A stretch of 64,000 bases of DNA from VBAS01 sp963773465 (GTDB lineage: Bacteria; Bacteroidota; Bacteroidia; Chitinophagales; Chitinophagaceae). Under the pieces are notes generated by a model. The model saw only the letters and a list, made by a program, of their open reading frames with translations. It was not told the DNA's origin and ran no database searches. Both the position numbers and the translations under genes were made by a program. Below are positions 56,657-64,000 of this stretch, piece by piece (the first letter of the stretch is position 1; every line of letters starts with the position of its first letter). The DNA lies in the NCBI GenBank assembly GCA_963773465.1, contig CAVZBF010000004.1, positions 558,001-622,000 of the forward strand, read 5' to 3'.

Positions 56657-57478
56657 ATGAGTATTGTTGACGCAATCATTCTCGCCATTGTTGAAGGTCT
56701 AACTGAGTTTCTTCCTATTTCATCTACAGGTCATATGATCGTTACCAGCTATTTGCTCGGTATTCATAAAGATGAGTTCACCAAATTATATGAAGTATCC
56801 ATTCAGTTTGGAGCCATACTCGCAGTTGTGGTTTTATACTGGAGAAAATTTTTTGAATTCCGCCGCTGGGAATTTTATGCAAAACTTGCTATTGGAGTGG
56901 TGCCCGCGCTGATACTTGGCTTTTTATTTTCAAGTAAAATAGATGACATGCTGGAAAGCCCGACTACAGTTGCCGTCACCATGCTGGCCGGTGGTATCAT
57001 CCTGGTATTTATCGATAACCTTTTTAAAGTACATACGATTGAATCAGATGACCAGATAACTTTTCCCAAAGCATTTTTAGTTGGTTGCTGGCAGGTGCTT
57101 GCTATGATACCCGGTGTAAGCCGCAGCGCCTCTTCTATTATTGGTGGCATGCAACAAAAATTTACAAGACATCTTGCTGCTGAATTTTCATTTTTCCTGG
57201 CAGTGCCAACCATGCTTGCAGCAAGTTGCTATACTATTTTTATAAAAGATTGGGATAATGGTATGCGAAAAGGTTACCAATTGATCATGCAAAACAATCA
57301 AAACTTTACTTCATTCATTGTAGGAAATATCGTTGCCTTCATCGTTGCGATGCTGGCTATCCGCTTTTTCATAAATTATTTAAAGATCTATGGATTCAGG
57401 GCGTTTGGATTTTACAGGATCTTTGCCGGTATTATGTTACTCATTATTATTCTCAGCGGTGTAATGGAAATAGATTAG
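56657..57478 (+). CDS. uppP: undecaprenyl-diphosphatase
   Basis: 273 residues, about eight membrane segments. Removes a phosphate from undecaprenyl diphosphate to recycle the lipid carrier. Both active-site motifs are present: EGLTEFLPISSTGHMIV near residue 14-30 with catalytic Glu, and PGVSRSASSIIGG near residue 155-167 with the Arg and Ser. Also known as BacA for bacitracin resistance. Follows the DUF3098 gene with only the AT heptamer array between. Confidence 0.95.
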   Translation: MSIVDAIILAIVEGLTEFLPISSTGHMIVTSYLLGIHKDEFTKLYEVSIQFGAILAVVVLYWRKFFEFRRWEFYAKLAIGVVPALILGFLFSSKIDDMLESPTTVAVTMLAGGIILVFIDNLFKVHTIESDDQITFPKAFLVGCWQVLAMIPGVSRSASSIIGGMQQKFTRHLAAEFSFFLAVPTMLAASCYTIFIKDWDNGMRKGYQLIMQNNQNFTSFIVGNIVAFIVAMLAIRFFINYLKIYGFRAFGFYRIFAGIMLLIIILSGVMEID

Positions 57479-57518
57479 TCTTTTCTCGTTATCTTTCCCT
57501 GTAACTAAAATCAATTGC

Positions 57519-58819
57519 ATGCAGACGGCTTCGAAAAAAGTTGTGACTGGATGGGCGATGTATGATTGGGCAAGCTCCTCCTACAATCTTGTTATCACCT
57601 CCACAATTTTTCCAACCTACTTTGAAAGCATAGCTGTTGATGATGCAAACATTTCAAAAACGACTGTCACTTTTCTTGGGCGCCAATTCGAAAATTCGGC
57701 GCTTTATAATTATGCTATCGCAGTTGCTATGTTCATTGTGGCGGTCATGTCGCCGCTATTATCTTCGATTGCCGATTATAAAGGCAATAAGAAAAAGTTT
57801 CTCAACTTTTATTTTACTTTAGGAAGCATTGCGTGTGCAGCAATGTACTTTTTTCAAAAAGATACTTTGTGGCTCGGTATTTCAGGTATCATCATTGCAT
57901 GTGTTGGTTTTTGGGGTGCAGCAGGTTTTTTATAATTCATTTTTGCCTGAGATCGCTTCAGTAGAAGATCGTGACCGGATCAGCGCAAAAGGATTTGTAT
58001 ATGGATATATCGGAAGTGTTTTATTGCAGCTAATTTGTTTTGTATTTGTAATGGTGAAGACCGTTTGGTATTGAAGAGAGCCGCGGTGCACAAATATCTT
58101 TTTTACTTGTTGGTATCTGGTGGTGGAGCTTTGCCCGTTTTGCACTTTCACGATTGCCAAATCCCGTTCCTGCCGGCAGCGGCGATCAGCATAATATATT
58201 AACCAAAGGCTATAAAGAATTAAGTAAGGTCTGGAACCAGTTAAAGCAATTGCCGAGGCTAAAAAGATACCTGCTCTCTTTTTTCTTTTATAATATGGGA
58301 GTGCAAACGGTAATGCTTGTGGCAGCCATATATGGTAAAGGTGAGCTCGAAATACCAACAAAGAATCTCATAATTGCAATTCTGATTATCCAGCTGATTG
58401 CCATACCTGGCGCGTATGCTATTTCATGGGTATCATCGAAGATCGGGAACATCAGGACATTGATGATGCTTGTAGTTTTATGGATAATACTTTGCATCGC
58501 TGCATACTATGTTCCCAAAGGTGGTATTTACGAATTTTATGGATTAGGAGCTTTTGTTGGTTTCATCATGGGAGGTGTGCAATCACTTAGTCGCTCAACA
58601 TACGCCAAGCTGATGCCTGAAACAAAAGACACAGTTTCATTTTTCAGCTTTTATGATGTAACGGAAAAATTAGCCGCTGTTGTTGGCATAGTAACTTTTG
58701 GATATTTAACAGATTTGACGCGTACACAAAGAAATTCGGTATTGGCGCTTGCGATTTTTTTTGTAATAGGGCTTTTGCTCTTAGTGTATACTAATGCAGC
58801 GAAAGAAAAAAAGGAATGA
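57519..58819 (+). CDS. UMF1-family MFS transporter, two frameshifts
   Basis: About 433 residues, 12 predicted membrane segments. VVTGWAMYDWASSSYNLVITSTIFPTYF is the UMF1/Atg22-like opening. The frame breaks at about 57930 (QVFYNSFLPEIASVEDRDRISAKGF is in another frame) and at about 58065 (FGIEESRGAQISFLLVGIWWWSFARF). Each is a single missing base. The third piece has the rest, with FVGFIMGGVQSLSRSTYAKLMPE and FFSFYDVTEKLAAVVG. Relatives of this family are proposed exporters of amino acids or other metabolites, without a firm substrate. The breaks are probably sequence errors. Confidence 0.85.
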
Positions 58820-58832
58820 GCCCTTATTTCTA

Positions 58833-59183
58833 TTATCGATTACAAACAGGCGCACTATTAGCAGGATTGCCTTTTCTGTATTCAATTAAAATACTATCAC
58901 CTACTACACAGGAAATATCTTTACACGCAGAACATAAAGACCGATAAGCAGCGTTGATAAATGTCTTGTTATTTATCCTGAATTTATATTGAAAATATGC
59001 TTTTTGTTTTCGGTCAAATCTATCTGTAATTATACCTTTTACATACAGAGGTTTCAGCTCCCTTCTGGCTTGACGATATTTATAGTAAAGAGTAAATCCG
59101 GCAGCGAGAAACACAATGAGAACTAATCTTATAATAAGTCTTGAAAATAACCACTTAACTAATGAAAGAATTTCCTTAAGCAT
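58833..59183 (-). CDS. small membrane-anchored protein of unknown function
   Basis: 116 residues. A single long hydrophobic helix (about residues 14-33, LIIRLVLIVFLAAGFTLYY) is followed by a basic stretch KYRQARRELK and a beta-rich domain (YVKGIITDRFDRKQKAYFQYKFRINNKTF). It contains three Cys (SLCSACKDISC). The pattern resembles DUF3592-type single-domain proteins, but I cannot assign it. The gene stands alone. Confidence 0.6.
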   Translation of the reverse strand: MLKEILSLVKWLFSRLIIRLVLIVFLAAGFTLYYKYRQARRELKPLYVKGIITDRFDRKQKAYFQYKFRINNKTFINAAYRSLCSACKDISCVVGDSILIEYRKGNPANSAPVCNR

Positions 59184-59217
59184 ATATTAACTTGCAGCAA
59201 CAGCTAATTTACAATAA

Positions 59218-59323
59218 ATGAAACTTTATTCAATAAATACAAGCCCCCTAAATCCCCCGGTGGGGGACTTTTTGAAGCTTTACTATAATTGATATAGCTA
59301 TGAAACTTTATTCAATAAATACA
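59218..59323 (+). repeat. 24-bp direct duplication of a gene start flanking a family B palindrome
   Basis: The first 24 bases of the metallo-hydrolase gene (ATGAAACTTTATTCA...) occur at 59218-59241 and again at 59300-59323, 82 bp apart. Between them a family B palindrome (59242-59280: CCCCCTAAATCCCCC then GGTGGGGGACTT) is translated in frame from the first copy and stops at a TGA at 59290. The result is a 24-codon mini-frame ahead of the true gene. Confidence 0.85.
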
Positions 59324-60194
59324 GGGTTTTTTAAGCTTGATGGTGGTGCCATGTTCGGCGTGGTTCCAAAAACTATTTGGAATAAAATTAATCCGGCCGA
59401 TGAAAATAATTTATGCAGTTGGGCATTGCGTTGCTTATTAATTGAAGATGGCGACCGCTTAATACTTGTGGATAATGGCAATGGTGATAAACAGGATGCA
59501 AAATTTTTCAGTCATTATCATTTGCATGGTGATGATACGCTGGAAAAATCTTTGGCAAAATATGGTTTTACCAAAGATGATATCACCGATGTATTTCTTA
59601 CCCATCTTCATTTTGATCATTGCGGCGGCAGTATAAAATATGAAGGCGATAAGCTGGTCCCGAATTTTAAGAATGCAACTTACTGGAGTAATGAATGGCA
59701 TTGGCATTGCTGCCACTCAACCAAACGAAAGAGAAAAAGCATCTTTTCTGAAAGAAAATATTTTACCGATACAGGAAAGTGGACAATTAAAATTTATCGA
59801 TCATCCGGTGCATACCCAGGAGACGAAAGAAAAATGGACTGTCCATCCGCCATCATTAATTTCTTCGGCTTCATTTTCAGAAAATATTTTAGCGAGATTT
59901 GTTGATGGTCACACAAACGGAATGATGTTACCTCAAATAAATTACAATGGGAAGGTGGTTGTTTTTATGGCTGACCTTCTTCCCTCCCAAGGACACATTC
60001 CAATTCCCTATATAATGGCTTACGATATGCAACCACTTATTTCAATGACAGAAAAAAAAGCTTTTTTGAAAGAAGCCTTGGAAAACGATTACATACTCTT
60101 CTTTGAACATGATCCCGTGCATGAGTGCTGCACACTTCAACAAACTGAAAGAGGAATAAGACCGAAGGAGTTTTTTAAGCTGGAAGAAATATAA
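59300..60194 (+). CDS. metallo-beta-lactamase-fold hydrolase, one frameshift
   Basis: About 297 residues. MKLYSINTGFFKLDGGAMFGVVPKTIW is followed by LLIEDGDRLILVDNGNGD and the zinc motif THLHFDHCGG. After the break at about 59705 the second frame has DHPVHTQ, FVDGHTNGMMLPQI, VVFMADLLPSQGHIP and LFFEHDPVHECC, giving the later His and Asp ligands. The fold is the same as in lactonases and glyoxalase II. The conserved tail and the metal ligands suggest an active hydrolase of unknown substrate. The frame break is probably a sequence error. A duplicate start lies 82 bp upstream. Confidence 0.87.
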
Positions 60195-60197
60195 GTC

Positions 60198-60269
60198 GTC
60201 AATGGTGAATGGTGAATCGTCAATGGATAAGCTGTAGTTTTATTCACCATTCACCATTGACCATTCACG
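60198..60269. repeat. 72-bp heptamer hairpin (28-16-28)
   Basis: Same architecture as 56213-56284: 28-nt arm at 60198-60225, 16-nt spacer, 28-nt arm at 60242-60269. About four mismatches in the stem. It is between convergent genes and may end both. Confidence 0.85.
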
Positions 60270-60274
60270 CAACG

Positions 60275-61123
60275 CTAATTCCCTCTCAATTTCACCATTG
60301 AAGAAAGCGGATAGCGCAGATTGCGGTATGCCATCATATCAATTTTTACTTTCCCTACTACGATCGGGCTTTCTACACGTAATACCACATGGTTGGGATC
60401 ATCACTTACCCATACCGTCATCTTTTCACCGCCTTCGAAAATTGTGCCTTTCAATAAAAGTGGTTTGAATTTTATGGCTTTGAATTTTCCATATTGCGTC
60501 TTTACTGTTTCCTTTCCCAGGTAGCGGATATACATGTTAAATACTTCGTTATCCAAAAACATTTTAAAAGGGATCTTGTCATCGGCTTTGTATTTTGAAA
60601 AATCAATATTACGGGCATAGTAAATTGCACTAATTACATCCTGAACGCAATCAGGCATTTTAAATACGCCGCTATTGGTTACTGCTGTATTAGCGGTCCG
60701 GTTAAAAGTTATTGTTTCGTATTTTTTATACCCGCCTTCGTCTACGTTACGAATGAATTTATATGGCTGCAGCGTTGCTGTGTCAATATAGGATTCATAC
60801 TTATCTCTCACTCTATATATCCAGTCGTAAGATGATTTTGTTTTTCCATCCCCCACTACATGATACACAGGTTTGTTGGCAAAACTTTCCAGCGTGGTGG
60901 TGAAAGTTGCTGTGCCTGCATGTATATATGTACCTATTACAGAATAATACACATGAAAAGTAACTTGCTCGCCTGCCTGGAATGCCGTGTTGGCAATGCC
61001 GCAAAATTCATCGCCTGGTGCGGATGCGGTTACCTGTGCCGGCGGCAATACTATCTTCTTTTCTTCTCCATTAAAAAAGACCAACCAGATACTGAATGCC
61101 GATAATGAGTTACGAAGCTTCAT
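60275..61123 (-). CDS. DUF3108 secreted protein
   Basis: 282 residues. It has a short hydrophobic N terminus (residues 7-17) that may be a weak signal. DUF3108 features: GEQVTFHVYYSVIGTYIHAGTATFTT near residue 55, then VYHVVGDGKTKSSYDWIYRVRDKYESYID, FNRTANTAV and MTVWVSDDPNHVVLRVESPIVVGKVKIDM. The family is thought to bind lipid or hydrophobic ligands in the periplasm. Its start overlaps the end of the flippase-like gene by 14 bp, so the two are one unit. Confidence 0.88.
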   Translation of the reverse strand: MKLRNSLSAFSIWLVFFNGEEKKIVLPPAQVTASAPGDEFCGIANTAFQAGEQVTFHVYYSVIGTYIHAGTATFTTTLESFANKPVYHVVGDGKTKSSYDWIYRVRDKYESYIDTATLQPYKFIRNVDEGGYKKYETITFNRTANTAVTNSGVFKMPDCVQDVISAIYYARNIDFSKYKADDKIPFKMFLDNEVFNMYIRYLGKETVKTQYGKFKAIKFKPLLLKGTIFEGGEKMTVWVSDDPNHVVLRVESPIVVGKVKIDMMAYRNLRYPLSSMVKLRGN

Positions 61124-62111
61124 CCTTTTTAAATAGTTTTATTCCTAGTATTAACAAACTGCCTGCCGCCGCCGGTATCACTAAATTTATAAACCAAATG
61201 GTGGTGGTTACAAACCCGATCCCCAGCGTATTGACTGTAAAAATTGTAAAAATTTGTTCAGTCCAAAATGTTTTTTGTACCACTTCAAACAAAGCGATGG
61301 TGGGTTGAACAGCCATAATAAAAAATACCAGTGATGTTGCCCAAAATCCCTGCCACCAGTTCACATCGATCGCAATAAAGCGAAACAATAAGAAATATTG
61401 CGTTACAAAAACAAGATAACGCAACATTGATATAGACAATAACCGGAGCAGCAACGTTGTATCTGCTTTTTCCAATTCATTGATAAGCCAAATGTATTTT
61501 TTTATTGCCGGTATTTTATCGATCCACCTTACAAGCCACCCGATACGGAAATAAAATACTGTTAAAAATAAAAATACAATTGATCCGCCTATAAGTATAA
61601 GGTTTATCCAAACAAACCCACCCGATAAACCCGACCTGTTGATAGCCGGTTGTAAGATCAACAAACCCAACAGACCAAAAAAAACAGTAATGATAAGCTG
61701 GCTCAGGCTGCCGAGAACGGTAAGCGAGATCACTTTTAAACGATTGCCTTCATCCATATACAGCACCCTTCCAAGATATTCACCCGTACGGTTGGGAGTT
61801 GTAACTGAAAATGATACTCCTGACAGAATTGCTTTGAGTGATCTGAAAAAAGAAACGGGTTGTACATACTGAACAGATATTTTCCATTTCAAGGCTTCTA
61901 ACGACCAGTTGACAAACATCAAAAGAAAAACCAGGAAAAGATTGATTACTCTTGCATCGGTGAAAGAAGCTTTAATATTCAGCCAGGTTTCCTCAAGATG
62001 CGGCTGGTTTTTTATTTGCTTAAAAATAGACCAGGATAACCATACAAAGAGTAAAGGGCCAAGGATATAATTGAGAAAGATTTTGATATTTTTATGCTGC
62101 AGAAATTTCAA
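61110..62111 (-). CDS. flippase-like (LPG synthase TM region, UPF0104) membrane protein
   Basis: 333 residues, about eight membrane segments. The family marks are LKWKISVQ, then VSFSVTTPNRTGEYLGRVLYMD and the aromatic-rich end FVTTTIWFINLVIPAAAGS. Members share the membrane domain of lysylphosphatidylglycerol synthase without the synthetase half and may move lipids. First gene of the pair with DUF3108. Its start (62111) overlaps the divergent ruvC start codon at 62094 by 18 bp. Confidence 0.88.
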   Translation of the reverse strand: MKFLQHKNIKIFLNYILGPLLFVWLSWSIFKQIKNQPHLEETWLNIKASFTDARVINLFLVFLLMFVNWSLEALKWKISVQYVQPVSFFRSLKAILSGVSFSVTTPNRTGEYLGRVLYMDEGNRLKVISLTVLGSLSQLIITVFFGLLGLLILQPAINRSGLSGGFVWINLILIGGSIVFLFLTVFYFRIGWLVRWIDKIPAIKKYIWLINELEKADTTLLLRLLSISMLRYLVFVTQYFLLFRFIAIDVNWWQGFWATSLVFFIMAVQPTIALFEVVQKTFWTEQIFTIFTVNTLGIGFVTTTIWFINLVIPAAAGSLLILGIKLFKKDEAS

Positions 62112-62720
62112 ACCAATTCGTTCAGTTCATTTAATCCTGTAAAAATACTTGCCTCATTGCAAAAACCTTCAAAAATAATTCTTGGCATTGACCCCGGAAC
62201 ACTATTGATGGGTTATGGCATTATAGAGATCAATAACAATGTTATTTGTATAAAAGAAATGAGTGTATTAAAACTATCCGGTAAGAAAGATAATTATACA
62301 AGGCTGCAGCTCATTCATAAAAAAATTGAAGACCTTATACTAAAACACCAGCCGCATGAATTTGCAATTGAAGCTCCTTTCTTTGGTAAAAATGTTCAGA
62401 GTATGCTGAAGCTTGGCCGGGCACAAGGTGTAGCGATCGCCGCTGCGATCAGTGCCGGCCTGCCGGTTACAGAATACAGCCCTAAAAAAATAAAACAATC
62501 TATTACTGGCAATGGTAATGCAGACAAAGAACAGGTATGGAAAATGCTGCAACGGATACTGGAGCTGAGAGAAATTCCGCAATACTTTGATGCAACGGAT
62601 GCATTGGCTGTTGCTGTATGTCATCACTTCCAGGACAAGCCTGCATTAAAATTAAATGGCAAGCTGAAAAGCTGGAAAGATTTTATGACAAAGAATCCGG
62701 CACGAATTATTGTTAAATAA
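62094..62720 (+). CDS. ruvC: Holliday junction resolvase RuvC
   Basis: 208 residues from ATG 62094. The RNase H-like core begins at about residue 27 with KIILGIDPGTLLMGYGII, giving the first catalytic Asp. The second acidic residue is in FAIEAPFFGKN, then VTEYSPKKIKQSITGNGNADKEQV, and the last acidic pair in YFDATDALAVAVCHH. It cuts Holliday junctions for RuvAB; ruvB is at 32.5-33.6 kb. The 26-residue extension before the core might mean that a later start (TTG at about 62157) is used; the ATG overlaps the divergent gene. Frame intact. Confidence 0.92.
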   Translation: MLQKFQTNSFSSFNPVKILASLQKPSKIILGIDPGTLLMGYGIIEINNNVICIKEMSVLKLSGKKDNYTRLQLIHKKIEDLILKHQPHEFAIEAPFFGKNVQSMLKLGRAQGVAIAAAISAGLPVTEYSPKKIKQSITGNGNADKEQVWKMLQRILELREIPQYFDATDALAVAVCHHFQDKPALKLNGKLKSWKDFMTKNPARIIVK

Positions 62721-62725
62721 TCATC

Positions 62726-64000
62726 ATGAGAATCAAATTGTATTTTTTTATTGCCTGTTTCATTCCAACAGGCTTGATCTCGTTTGCTCAAACCACACAA
62801 CAAAAAGTAAACAGGTTCAGAAAAGAAAATGAAGCGAAGATCATTGATGAGTATATAAAATTTGTTTCTATTCCAAATGTAACAAGAGACACTTCCAACA
62901 TCCTGCGCAATGCAGCCTTTATAAAAATGATGATGGAGCAGCGTGGAATAAAAGCTGAATTTTTAGACGGTACTACTCCTAAAGTAAATCCTGTTGTGTT
63001 TGGTGAAGTAAAAGTTCCCGGGGCAAAATATACTTTGTCTTTCTATGCACATTATGACGGACAACCGGTCAATCCTGCTAAATGGACCGGCGGTTTGACA
63101 CCTTTTGATCCTGTCTTTATTGATAAGCCAATTGAGCAGGGCGGGAAAATAATTTCCGCTACGGATAATATTTCATCCGAGTGGCGGCTTGCAGGCAGAG
63201 GCAGTGCCGATGATAAGGCCGGCGTGATGACGATATTAAATGCCTATGACGCGTTGGTAAAAACCGGTGTTGCACTTAAACATAATATCAAATTCTTTTT
63301 TGAAGGTGAGGAAGAACTTGGATCAACACATCTTGATGAAATTTTTAAAAAGAATAAAGAAAAGTTGCAAACGGATCTCTGGGTTATTGTTGATGGGCCG
63401 CGTCATGTATCAGGAAAAAAAATGATAAGCTTTGGTGTACGTGGCGATGTAAATATGAATTTAACCGTGTATGGGCCAAAGCGTCCTTTACACAGCGGCA
63501 ACTATGGTAATTGGGCGCCCAATCCTGCCTTTAGCCTGGTCAGGCTACTTGCAACTATGAAAGATGATAATGGAAATGTTCTTGTAGAAGGATATTATGA
63601 TGATGTGGTTCCGCTTTCTGCAAGAGAGAAAGAAGCCTTAGCACAAATTCCAAATATTGAAGAAACCTTGAAAAAAGAACTGGGAATTGCTGCACCGGAA
63701 GGTAACGGTAAATCCTTTCTCGAGCTATTGCATTTACCTACATTAAATATTAATGGCATAAGAAGCGCCGATGTTGGTGAACTTGCTGCTAATATAATTC
63801 CTGTAAAGGCGGAAGCTACCCTCGATCTGCGATTAGTATTGGGTAACGAAGTGGACAAACAAATCAATAAAGTAGTAAAGCATATTGAAAAAAACGGTTT
63901 TCATGTTATTGATCATGAGCCAACCGATGAAGAAAGATTGAAATACGGTAAGCTGATCAAAATAATAAGAGGCATCGGTTACCCGGCACAAAGAACTTCA
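62726..64000 (+). CDS. M20-family metallopeptidase, 3' end outside window
   Basis: At least 425 residues, from ATG 62726, 5 bp after the ruvC stop. Signal peptide MRIKLYFFIACFIPTGLISFAQ. The M20 dinuclear metal motifs: YAHYDGQPVN with His and Asp, GRGSADDKAGVMTIL with the shared Asp, FFFEGEEELGS with the catalytic Glu, and the dimerisation domain RPLHSGNYGNWAPNPA. The zinc ligand His near the end is beyond the edge. Likely a periplasmic exopeptidase or dipeptidase. No frameshift seen. Confidence 0.93.
   Translation, partial: MRIKLYFFIACFIPTGLISFAQTTQQKVNRFRKENEAKIIDEYIKFVSIPNVTRDTSNILRNAAFIKMMMEQRGIKAEFLDGTTPKVNPVVFGEVKVPGAKYTLSFYAHYDGQPVNPAKWTGGLTPFDPVFIDKPIEQGGKIISATDNISSEWRLAGRGSADDKAGVMTILNAYDALVKTGVALKHNIKFFFEGEEELGSTHLDEIFKKNKEKLQTDLWVIVDGPRHVSGKKMISFGVRGDVNMNLTVYGPKRPLHSGNYGNWAPNPAFSLVRLLATMKDDNGNVLVEGYYDDVVPLSAREKEALAQIPNIEETLKKELGIAAPEGNGKSFLELLHLPTLNINGIRSADVGELAANIIPVKAEATLDLRLVLGNEVDKQINKVVKHIEKNGFHVIDHEPTDEERLKYGKLIKIIRGIGYPAQRTS

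Overview
The window comes from a member of the Bacteroidota, most likely the Chitinophagales. The signs are a SusC/SusD pair, a HmuY-type haem lipoprotein, a type IX secretion C-terminal domain, DUF3098 beside uppP, TAnnTTTG-like promoter elements and a low-GC base composition. I found no rRNA, tRNA or CRISPR array.

Layout. 1-3.6 kb: isoleucyl-tRNA synthetase, whose 3' end is outside the window. 3.7-19.8 kb: an iron/haem and polymer uptake region with HmuY and its receptor, a FecA-like receptor, cyanophycinase, SusCD, a ChaN-like protein, and an AraC / Cys-rich small protein / TonB receptor operon. 19.9-33.6 kb: lpxA, an interrupted ABC ATPase, a TolB-like propeller, ald, tsaE, a copper ATPase, an interrupted recQ, a possible caspase-like lipoprotein, a HerA-like ATPase, a GroES-like protein, a response regulator and ruvB. 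33.8-37.6 kb: a tightly packed operon with an Lgt-like membrane protein that lacks the catalytic His and a radical SAM protein of the tetraether-synthase (MJ0619) type. 37.6-51.4 kb: a 1601-residue secreted P-domain protein, a DUF4132 protein with a small partner, a phosphatase-fold enzyme, a SET-domain protein and a tricorn-like protease. 51.5-64 kb: leuS, ftsX, DUF3098, uppP, an UMF1 transporter, a metallo-hydrolase, DUF3108, a flippase-like protein, ruvC and the start of an M20 peptidase.

The most striking content is a set of short interspersed repeats that enter coding sequence. Family A is a palindrome of about 38 bp. It occurs alone in leuS (twice), in recQ and in the hmu operon, and as terminal inverted repeats of a 490-bp element that carries a DUF559 endonuclease-like reading frame inside the leuS editing domain. 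Family B is a related C/G-rich palindrome in ileS, the copA leader and the start of a metallo-hydrolase gene. Separately, four-unit (28-nt) arrays of heptamers occur in intergenic inverted pairs with an exact 28-16-28 layout, and singly inside genes. Deleting exactly 28 nt from the ABC ATPase restores a clean reading frame. Together these look like an active repeat ecology with a candidate mobilising nuclease.

Quality caveat: about twenty single-base insertions or deletions break conserved genes (leuS, ruvB, tricorn-like protease, UMF1, HerA-like and others). They most likely reflect uncorrected sequencing error, so those genes are annotated as one gene each.
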